A stretch of 6,353 bases of DNA, taken from the NCBI GenBank assembly GCA_017958705.1, contig JAGDCE010000236.1, forward strand, positions 1 to 6,353. The letters are read 5' to 3'. The translations under genes and the position numbers were made by a program. The stretch comes from Clostridia bacterium (GTDB lineage Bacteria; Bacillota; Clostridia; Oscillospirales; CAG-272). Positions 1 through 4,795 of the stretch are shown here, one piece after another. The notes beneath the pieces are model-generated. The model did no database searches. It saw only the letters and a list, made by a program, of their open reading frames with translations, and had not been told where the DNA came from. The stretch's first letter is position 1; each line of letters opens with the position of its first letter.

Positions 1-499
1 CCCTGTTGTCCCGGATTATTTCCGGTGCGTTTTTCAGTTTGTACAATTTCCCGCCGAGCCACGCTTCCGCCACGTCGGCGTCGCGCTGCATCTTCTCCGG
101 GAGGAAGGAAAAAACTTCCCGGTCAACTCTGACGGCGAGGAGGGCAATCCCTTTGTCGTTTCTGAACCTTTCGCTTACGTATTTTATCACTTCGGCGTTC
201 TGATTTACCGCCTGCTTTACGAACTTCCGGTCGTTTTGTAATTCTTCGGACGCGTAAACAAAGGCGGCGGGGCTGCTCTTTGCAGCTTTAAGGACGACGT
301 CTCTGTCGGATCTCAGCGACTCCGGGGCGAATCGCAGACATTCTCCGCGGCGTAGAACGATCTTCTTCATGAAGGCCTCGTCCGCCTTGTCCTCCTCCGG
401 CGCGTGCTCGAGCCACTCGCACCAGAGACAGTCCGGGATCTTGCCGATCACGTCCTTCTTTTTATAATCAATATACTTGTCTATCGTTTCCATCGACAT
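1..499 (-). CDS. DUF4116-repeat protein, partial (3' end outside window)
   Basis: The function is unknown. DUF4116 is a short helical repeat found in bacterial and some protist or viral proteins. The 166 visible residues contain about four units of roughly 25 residues: LRFAPESLRSDRDVVLKAA (from residue 55), FVYASEELQNDRKFVKQAV (80), IKYVSERFRNDKGIALLAV (105) and FSFLPEKMQRDADVAEA (130). The pattern is aromatic-A/V-S/P-E-x-L/F-x-x-D. An acidic, tryptophan-containing N-terminal segment (residues 20-40) precedes them. There is no signal peptide or membrane segment, so it is probably cytoplasmic. The start is uncertain. ATG at 499 is used here, and a second in-frame ATG lies two codons later (493). 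An AAAGGAG at 517-523 sits 17 nt from ATG-499 but 11 nt from an in-frame TTG at 505, so TTG may be the true start. The gene lies 206 bp after the preceding minus-strand gene and runs off the left edge. Confidence 0.8.
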   Translation of the reverse strand, partial: MSMETIDKYIDYKKKDVIGKIPDCLWCEWLEHAPEEDKADEAFMKKIVLRRGECLRFAPESLRSDRDVVLKAAKSSPAAFVYASEELQNDRKFVKQAVNQNAEVIKYVSERFRNDKGIALLAVRVDREVFSFLPEKMQRDADVAEAWLGGKLYKLKNAPEIIRDNR

Positions 500-591
500 A
501 TCCAAACCGGACTTTACTCCTTTGTTGTTTAAATTCTCCCGGGCAGATCACGGCTTGTCCCGACCGTTCTTCTTTTCGCGCTGTCCGCGCT

Positions 592-642
592 TTTTGCGAT
601 GGTGTTCACGGTCGTTTTCCTCACGTTTTCGTCATCGCAAAA
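592..642. repeat. 10-bp perfect inverted repeat, 31-nt loop
   Basis: TTTTGCGATG at 592-601 is perfectly repeated in inverted form as CATCGCAAAA at 633-642, separated by 31 nt. With a one-base bulge the pairing extends by a further C-G pair. It lies in the 206-bp gap (500-705) between the aromatic-rich orphan and the DUF4116 gene on the minus strand. No T-tract follows on the minus strand. A run of seven T (661-667) lies on the plus strand, but 18 nt past the repeat. It is therefore not a standard intrinsic terminator. It could be an operator, a processing site or an mRNA structure between two cistrons. The rest of this gap holds no convincing gene or promoter on either strand; short minus-strand reading frames there stop within about 20 codons or lack a ribosome binding site. 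Confidence 0.5.
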
Positions 643-705
643 GGCTTTCCGGCCCGATCCTTTTTTTGTTGCATGTTATTTCTGACGGTTCTGTTTTGCC
701 GGCAT

Positions 706-1323
706 TCAGTCCGTCGCCGACGCCATGATTACGGTGAATCTGTTCATACGCCGGTCGTAAACGCTCCAGCACGCCGCGCCCCACCATTCATAGCCGTCTT
801 CAAAATAATTCGACCAGTCAGTCGTCCACTCGTATACTTCAAGCTCATCCGTTCCCTGAGGGAACAGGGCGGAATTGACGCGGTTGAAATCATCCGGTCC
901 GTATCCCGACGTATGCGGAGGCTCCCAGAAAGCGTACCAGTACGGTATATGCCCGTCTCTTGAAAAATCCGGGAAGTCGCAGTCATAGAACCTTTGTCCT
1001 AGACGGTCTGTCCGCAGGATCTTCGGCACATGCAGCAGCTGAGCCGGATCGATCCGGTGGGCTTTTGCTTTTCCTATATCCAGATTCCACAAAAACGGTT
1101 CGTCATGGATCTTACTGCAATACATGACCTCCGATTTCAACTGCTCGTCGATATACCGCTCTATCGCTTTGAGCATTGCAAAAAGCACGGCGTCTTTGTG
1201 AGAACGGTATCCCTGATCCGGCGTATCGTCTTCGATCAGGCAATAGTCGATCATGCAGTCATCGTATTCTTCAATCAGTTTGTAAAACGGGTCGTTTATA
1301 AGTTCACGCATAGCATCCACCAT
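706..1323 (-). CDS. Hypothetical aromatic-rich protein, 205 aa
   Basis: I do not recognise a characterised family. The product is 205 residues, acidic and soluble, with no signal peptide or membrane segment. The N-terminal half is helical and charged (residues 5-65, including EEYDDCMIDYCLIEDD at 18-33). The C-terminal half is strikingly aromatic: YWYAFWEPP (128-136), EVYEWTTDWSNYFEDGYEWW (162-181) and CWSVYD (185-190), ending FTVIMASATD. This layout resembles unnamed proteins seen in other Clostridia, but that is recollection, not a search. The frame is open up to 1422, but those extra 33 codons overlap the zinc-ribbon end of the upstream gene and have low-complexity composition, so ATG at 1323 (MVDAM) was chosen, 22 nt after the upstream stop. 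ATG at 1311 (MRELI) is an alternative with GGTGG 7 nt upstream. It is probably co-transcribed with the two genes before it. Confidence 0.78.
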   Translation of the reverse strand: MVDAMRELINDPFYKLIEEYDDCMIDYCLIEDDTPDQGYRSHKDAVLFAMLKAIERYIDEQLKSEVMYCSKIHDEPFLWNLDIGKAKAHRIDPAQLLHVPKILRTDRLGQRFYDCDFPDFSRDGHIPYWYAFWEPPHTSGYGPDDFNRVNSALFPQGTDELEVYEWTTDWSNYFEDGYEWWGAACWSVYDRRMNRFTVIMASATD

Positions 1324-1345
1324 ATTTCCGGCGCGTTTGCCGCCG

Positions 1346-2380
1346 TTACCGTTTTTCTCCGCACTCGGTGCAGAATTTACCGGTGTTTTTGTTGTAGCCG
1401 CATTTCGGGCAGGTCCAGCCACCCTCCTGATCTCCGGAGCCGACAGGGGAAGGCTTCATGGCCCCGATATTCAAGAATCCTGGTATGCCGCTGTCCGTCT
1501 TCGTTTCAACGAACGACGTGCATTCTCCGGTCTTCCGGCACTCTTCTATGATATCGCTGACGGCATTTTCGAGCGTGCGGAAAGTCATGCCCGCAGGTCC
1601 GCAATACAGATGCAGCATATTATACCGGCTGCCGCCGACGCAGCTGTCGTCAAAAGTCATCTTGATCGTCGCGCTCGTGAAACAGTCGTAACACGTAATC
1701 GTCTCAAATTTCTTCTTAGTCAGCGCGGCGAGGTGCTTGTCCCGTACCAGATCGCGCATCTTCTGCGCGACCTCCGGTTTGAGCTTGTATTCCATGTTCG
1801 TTTCCGTTCTGCCGCCGTTTCTGCAGATCGAGAGCGTCACAGATCCGTCGTCGTTCCAGTCTATGCTGTATCCGGTATACGAGCCCGAGCCTATCGTCAT
1901 GCCGTGCGTCGACAGGTTGTAGCCGAAGCCGATGAGCGGTCCGTGCGCCTCATCGTCCTCACCGTCGTCCACAGTCGGCTCCGTGAACATATTATCAAGC
2001 CTGTCAACGGCGCGTCTGTCCCTGATCGCATCGCGGTACTCCGCCTCCTGATCAGATGAAAGCGAGATATTCACGATCTCCGTCTTCGCCGTGATCCCGA
2101 CGTCTGCCAGCGCTTTGTCGAGTCTGCCGGCGAGTATTTCGCGGTTGCCGTCGCCTATCACGTGCTTGCCCTCCGGCCAGTTCAGCAGACACAGCGGAAG
2201 CAGGTTGATAACGGCCTGTTTCAGCAGATCCGTGCCCGCTTCCCCGCAGTCGTACAGCACGGCGTCGTAATCCGACACATCGGCTTTGCCCGCGATCCTG
2301 ACCTTGAAATCCGTATCGCATCCCGACTCGCGGAACGTCACGGGCTTCGGCGTACCGAATTTAAATTCTATCTTTTCCAT
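1346..2380 (-). CDS. SPFH-like protein with C-terminal zinc ribbon
   Basis: The 344-residue product has no established function. Residues 5-35 (EFKFGTPKPVTFRE, then VRIAGKADVSD) resemble the GTP-x-P-[IV]-x-[FY]-[KR]-[DE] and VR-x-x-G-x-Y-x-[IV] stretch found inside the SPFH domain of YdjF-like (virion-core-like) proteins. A helical piece (80-120) ends in GITAKTEIVNISLS, like the GI-x-[VL]-x-S-x-x-I-x-S-I-S segment that closes that domain. The usual first strands and N-terminal start of SPFH are missing. Residues 130-145 form an acidic linker, 146-290 an unknown domain with a GSGSYTGYSIDWNDDGSVTL stretch and several cysteines (C230, C233, C247, C260, C281, C287), and 322-344 a treble-Cys zinc ribbon with C324, C327, C337 and C340. 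The same kind of ribbon ends many SPFH proteins. ATG-2380 is preceded by AGAGG (2387-2391) at 6 nt. The first 20 bp overlap the end of the upstream acetyltransferase, so translation is probably coupled. Confidence 0.82.
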   Translation of the reverse strand: MEKIEFKFGTPKPVTFRESGCDTDFKVRIAGKADVSDYDAVLYDCGEAGTDLLKQAVINLLPLCLLNWPEGKHVIGDGNREILAGRLDKALADVGITAKTEIVNISLSSDQEAEYRDAIRDRRAVDRLDNMFTEPTVDDGEDDEAHGPLIGFGYNLSTHGMTIGSGSYTGYSIDWNDDGSVTLSICRNGGRTETNMEYKLKPEVAQKMRDLVRDKHLAALTKKKFETITCYDCFTSATIKMTFDDSCVGGSRYNMLHLYCGPAGMTFRTLENAVSDIIEECRKTGECTSFVETKTDSGIPGFLNIGAMKPSPVGSGDQEGGWTCPKCGYNKNTGKFCTECGEKR

Positions 2381-2948
2381 TTTGATCCTCTGAGTATGAT
2401 TTTTCTTTCGCAGCTGTGCGCGCCGCAGCCCATGCCTGTCTCGTCATAAGGTTAACGAAGCCTGTGCGGAATTCGCTGAGCTGTTCCACCGGAACGTTCT
2501 GTGAAGTCCACTGATATATGAACCCGAGTTTTTCCTGCACGCGCTTAGATCGTTCGTTGCCTTCGTAATAGCCGCACCAGACACGCTCCAGCTTAAGATC
2601 TTCAAACGCGTGACGCAGCAATTCACGCGCCGCCTCGGGCACGAGCCCCCGTCCCCAGTACGGCACGCCGATCCAGTATCCGAGCTCGGCTTCATCGTCC
2701 TTTGACGCCAGATCGTTGCGCTTCAGTCCGATGCTCCCGACCGGAAGTCCGGTCTCTTTAAGGACTATCGCGTACGTCTCCGGCACGGAAAGCATATCCC
2801 TGATGATCCGCCTCGATTCCTCGACGCTCTTGTGCGGCGGCCACCCGGCGGCGGGTCCGACGCGCGGATCCTTTGCGTATCTGTAGCATTCCTCCGCGTC
2901 GCCGTCCTTCCACGGCCGCAGGATCAGCCGTTGTGTCTGCAAAATCAT
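2361..2948 (-). CDS. GNAT family N-acetyltransferase, RimJ/RimL type
   Basis: A cytoplasmic enzyme of 195 residues predicted to transfer acetyl from acetyl-CoA to an amino group of a protein or small molecule; the substrate cannot be read from sequence. The N-terminus TQRLILRPWKDGDAEE (5-20) is the typical RimJ/RimL opening. PRVGPAAGWPPHKSVEES (28-45) is characteristic of a large Bacillota subgroup. ELGYWIGVPYWGRGLVPEA (88-106) contains the beta4 strand and the acetyl-CoA pyrophosphate loop, and NERSKRVQEKLGF (131-143) is the conserved C-terminal motif. The length fits the family, with an extra hydrophilic tail of about 20 residues (174-195), the end of which overlaps the next gene. The start is well supported: GGGAGG at 2955-2960, 6 nt before ATG. 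It is the first gene of the leftward operon, 3' of a strong promoter at 3028-3056. Confidence 0.92.
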   Translation of the reverse strand: MILQTQRLILRPWKDGDAEECYRYAKDPRVGPAAGWPPHKSVEESRRIIRDMLSVPETYAIVLKETGLPVGSIGLKRNDLASKDDEAELGYWIGVPYWGRGLVPEAARELLRHAFEDLKLERVWCGYYEGNERSKRVQEKLGFIYQWTSQNVPVEQLSEFRTGFVNLMTRQAWAAARTAAKEKSYSEDQNGKDRI

Positions 2949-2954
2949 TTCATA

Positions 2955-2960
2955 CCTCCC
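2955..2960 (-). promoter_or_regulatory. Ribosome binding site of leftward acetyltransferase
   Basis: GGGAGG on the minus strand sits 6 nt upstream of the ATG ending at 2948, fixing the start of the RimJ/RimL-type gene. It lies downstream of the alternating purine-pyrimidine tract in the leader. Confidence 0.75.
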
Positions 2961-2979
2961 GCGGTCCGCCGATCATGCG

Positions 2980-3006
2980 GCACGCACGCGCGTATGCGCG
3001 CACGCA
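2980..3006. repeat. 27-bp alternating purine-pyrimidine tract
   Basis: Every base from G2980 to A3006 alternates purine and pyrimidine, mostly GC and CA/TG steps with one central TAT (2993-2995). Such tracts are the classic sequence type able to adopt left-handed Z-DNA under negative supercoiling. As RNA it could fold into a short hairpin with 5-bp CGCGC/GCGCG arms around GTAT (2987-3000 area). It lies in the leader of the leftward operon, between the predicted transcription start (about 3021) and the ribosome binding site (2955-2960). Whether it does anything is inference. Confidence 0.6.
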
Positions 3007-3027
3007 GTAATAAACACCGCTGTATTC

Positions 3028-3056
3028 TTTATACCTAAAATCAACGGTTTTGTCAA
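3028..3056 (-). promoter_or_regulatory. Sigma-A type promoter for leftward operon
   Basis: On the minus strand, TTGACA (3051-3056) is separated by exactly 17 nt from TATAAA (3028-3033). The -35 is perfect and the -10 is one base off consensus. A-rich runs directly upstream (about 3059-3073) look like an UP element. Predicted transcription start is near 3021, giving a leader of about 72 nt before the acetyltransferase ATG. No other promoter this good is seen before the downstream minus-strand genes, so it likely drives at least the first three. Confidence 0.8.
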
Positions 3057-3076
3057 TAGTTTTTTCGATTTTCGCA

Positions 3077-3084
3077 GCCGCGGC
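3077..3084. promoter_or_regulatory. Palindrome between divergent promoters, possible operator
   Basis: GCCGCGGC is a perfect 8-bp palindrome inside a T-rich stretch, between the two outward-facing -35 boxes (3056 and 3128). The flanking CA/AG bases (CAGCCGCGGCAG) do not extend the symmetry. The position suits a shared regulator site, but an 8-bp GC palindrome can occur by chance in this genome, so support is weak. Confidence 0.2.
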
Positions 3085-3127
3085 AGCTTTGTTTTGCCGT
3101 TTTTGCGCCGTCTGCGCTTCTATATTG

Positions 3128-3156
3128 TTGAATTGTTCAAACATTTCCGATATAAT
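3128..3156 (+). promoter_or_regulatory. Sigma-A type promoter for rightward operon
   Basis: TTGAAT (3128-3133), a 17-nt spacer and a perfect TATAAT (3151-3156) form a strong vegetative promoter. Predicted transcription start is near 3163, leaving a short leader of about 26 nt. AGGAGG at 3175-3180 stands 8 nt before ATG-3189. The short leader leaves no room for a riboswitch or attenuator, so control, if any, must act on initiation. Confidence 0.82.
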
Positions 3157-3188
3157 AGGATAAAACAGTCTTAGAGGAGGTACGGATC

Positions 3189-3506
3189 ATGGCGTCAAGT
3201 AAAGAATATCTCGATTTCGTCACGGATCAGCTGTCGCTGCTCGACGGGGTTACGTACAGGGCGATGATGGGTGAATATATCATATATTTACGCGGTAAGA
3301 TCGTCGGCGGGATATACGACGACAGGCTCCTCGTAAAACAGACTGAGGCGGCGAAAAGACTCATGCCGCACGCTCCGCTCGAGCTGCCGTACGAAGGCGG
3401 CAGGGAGATGATCCTGGTCGACGAGATCGACGACCGTGAATTTCTCCGCACGCTTTTCGAAGAGATATATAAAGAACTGCCGGATCAAAGGATAAAAACT
3501 AAATGA
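3189..3506 (+). CDS. TfoX N-terminal domain protein
   Basis: A 105-residue stand-alone TfoX/Sxy N-terminal domain. Diagnostic pieces are YLDFVTDQLSLLDGVTYRAM (7-26), MMGEYIIYLRGKIVGGIYDD (26-45; compare the usual R-x-MFGG-x-G-x-Y-x-x-G-K-x-x-[FA]), RLLVKQTEAAKRLMP (46-60) and an acidic helical end (76-97). The full-length gammaproteobacterial Sxy/TfoX activates competence genes together with CRP; this protein lacks the second (C-terminal) domain. Single-domain versions are common in Bacillota and have no established role, so competence should not be assumed. The canonical GG after MF/MM is GE here (MMGEY). The start is secure: AGGAGG at 8 nt and a strong promoter. Its stop overlaps the next start by 4 bp (ATGA), so the two are co-translated. 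Confidence 0.9.
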   Translation: MASSKEYLDFVTDQLSLLDGVTYRAMMGEYIIYLRGKIVGGIYDDRLLVKQTEAAKRLMPHAPLELPYEGGREMILVDEIDDREFLRTLFEEIYKELPDQRIKTK

Positions 3507-4315
3507 AACTGAAACTGCAGGGTAAAAAAGCCGCGGTGACGGGCGCTTCGAGCGGCATCGGCCGCGCGTCGGCGCTCCGTCTCGCTAAAGAAGGCGCGGA
3601 CGTCGCGCTTATCGCGAGAAACCGCGAAAGGCTTGAAGAAGTCGCCTCGCTCATACGCACAGAGGGCCGCAGGGCCGTCGTGATCGAGGCCGACGTGACG
3701 GACGCCGAGGGCGTCAAGACCGCCGTCGGCGAGGCGATAAAGGAGCTCGGCGGACTCGATATATTCCACTGCAACGCCGGCATTTATCTGCGCTGCCCGG
3801 CGAAGGATCTGCGCATGGATCAGATAAGAAAGGTGATGGAGGTCGATTATTTCGGCTGCCTCAACTGCGTTTACGCGGTGCTGCCGTATTTTTTGGCGCA
3901 GAAAAGCGGCTCGATCGTCACGACCTGCTCGATGGACGGCAAGAAGGGCGTGCCGCCGGACGCCGCGTACGTCGGCGCTAAATTCGCGATGAACGGATTT
4001 TTCCAGGTGCTCCGTCAGGAGCTGCGCGGCAGCGGCGTACACGTCGGCATAATCTATCCGAGCCGCATGGACACGCCGCAGATCGCGCACGTGGACTGCC
4101 CGAAGATCACGCCGAAGGGCGATCCCGACACGGTGGCGAAGGCGGTAGTCAGATCGGTCGTCAAGAAGAAGAAAGAACTTATGGTGCCGTCGTTCTCCTG
4201 CCACCTGCTCACGTGGGCGGACGCGATCAGCCCGTCGTTCTCCGACTGGCTCGTGCGAGTCAACCGTCTGTCGGGCGACGAAAACGGCGTCGAGCCGATA
4301 AACGAGGCGAAATAA
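3503..4315 (+). CDS. Short-chain dehydrogenase/reductase (SDR)
   Basis: A cytoplasmic NAD(P)-dependent oxidoreductase of 270 residues; substrate unknown. The classical SDR plan is complete: a Rossmann glycine motif TGASSGIG (13-20), R39 after beta2 (ARNRER) suggesting NADP(H) preference, D64 (EADVTD) near the adenine, NAG (91-93), catalytic S143 (TTCSMDG), and Y156/K160 (YVGAK). After the active site, IIYPSRMDTPQ (184-193) replaces the usual PG-x-x-x-T, with T191 in place. The fourth catalytic residue, normally Asn in a V-N-x-x-G context, appears to be Asp (D115 in EVDYFG). A lysine-rich stretch KKKK (221-224) precedes a C-terminal part like those of SDRs near the membrane (HLLTWADAISPSFSDWLV). 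No transmembrane helix is evident. ATG-3503 overlaps the TfoX-like gene's stop by 4 bp, with only a weak GGAT upstream, implying translational coupling. Confidence 0.92.
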   Translation: MKLKLQGKKAAVTGASSGIGRASALRLAKEGADVALIARNRERLEEVASLIRTEGRRAVVIEADVTDAEGVKTAVGEAIKELGGLDIFHCNAGIYLRCPAKDLRMDQIRKVMEVDYFGCLNCVYAVLPYFLAQKSGSIVTTCSMDGKKGVPPDAAYVGAKFAMNGFFQVLRQELRGSGVHVGIIYPSRMDTPQIAHVDCPKITPKGDPDTVAKAVVRSVVKKKKELMVPSFSCHLLTWADAISPSFSDWLVRVNRLSGDENGVEPINEAK

Positions 4316-4325
4316 CGGGACGAAT

Positions 4326-4772
4326 ATGGAATTTTTCGATACCGGTTTTCTGTACAGTGACGAGATAAGACTCGTTTTGAATAAAACGACCGGAGAGGAC
4401 CCGGTGAAGGGCTACGTCCCGGCGTATCATTTCCGCATCTGCGATATGAGCGGGAATATCATGGGAGAGTGCGATCTTCGCGTCGGGTACAACGACAGGC
4501 TGTATTACGGCGGCCATATCGGATACACGGTCTACGAGGGATACAGAGGCCGTCACTACGCCGCAAAAGCGTGCAGACTGCTGTTTTTGCTTGCGAAAAA
4601 GCACGGCATGGAATATCTGTATATCACCTGCAATCCCGACAACGTCCCGTCGCGCAAGACCTGCGAGTATCTTCACGGAAAACTGCTTGAGATCGCGCAG
4701 CTGCCTGAGGACAACGACATGAGGATCAGAGGCGGCGAGACGGAAAAGTGCGTTTTCAGATTTGATCTGTGA
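4326..4772 (+). CDS. GNAT family N-acetyltransferase, small
   Basis: A cytoplasmic acetyltransferase of 148 residues; substrate unknown. The core is visible: a central strand pair MGECDLRVGYND (46-57) and YGGHIGYTVYEGYRGRHYAAKA (61-82), where YRGRHYA supplies the R/Q-x-x-G-x-G/A-type acetyl-CoA loop. A helix follows (83-93), then LYITCNPDNVPSRKTCEYL (98-116), the C-terminal motif in which N-x-x-S follows the CNPDN turn. The closing strand is CVFRFDL. It is clearly different from the RimJ/RimL-type enzyme in the leftward operon and is not a duplicate. It starts 10 nt after the SDR stop, with GGGACG as a weak ribosome binding site, so it belongs to the same operon. The next gene follows after 23 nt. 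Confidence 0.88.
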   Translation: MEFFDTGFLYSDEIRLVLNKTTGEDPVKGYVPAYHFRICDMSGNIMGECDLRVGYNDRLYYGGHIGYTVYEGYRGRHYAAKACRLLFLLAKKHGMEYLYITCNPDNVPSRKTCEYLHGKLLEIAQLPEDNDMRIRGGETEKCVFRFDL

Positions 4773-4795
4773 TCCGTACGGTATAAGCGGTAAAA

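Noticed and set aside
645..667. GC-rich stretch followed by seven T on the plus strand as an intrinsic terminator
   Set aside because: The GC-rich part gives only a 3-bp stem, and no plus-strand gene ends nearby.
528..674. Possible small minus-strand gene in the 206-bp gap
   Set aside because: The frame from ATG-674 stops after 17 codons, and the later frame has only a GTG start without a ribosome binding site.
1324..1422. N-terminal extension of the aromatic-rich orphan to an upstream ATG at 1422
   Set aside because: These 33 codons lie over the zinc-ribbon codons of the upstream gene, encode a low-complexity A/T/K/G/N-rich stretch, and a suitable ATG exists at 1323 just after the upstream stop.
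1337..2059. Plus-strand 240-codon open frame
   Set aside because: Antisense shadow of the zinc-ribbon gene, rich in Arg/Val/Ala with no family features and no ribosome binding site.
2950..3144. Minus-strand 64-codon open frame ending just before the acetyltransferase ATG
   Set aside because: It spans the TTGACA/TATAAA promoter and the alternating tract, has no ribosome binding site, and reads as chance coding through regulatory DNA.
3485..4204. Minus-strand 239-codon open frame
   Set aside because: Antisense shadow of the SDR gene, whose motifs and operon position are unmistakable; the antisense product is His/Arg-rich and unlike any protein family.
4774..4781. CCGTACGG palindrome before the transporter gene
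   Set aside because: Eight bases only, with no extension of symmetry and no promoter nearby; likely chance.
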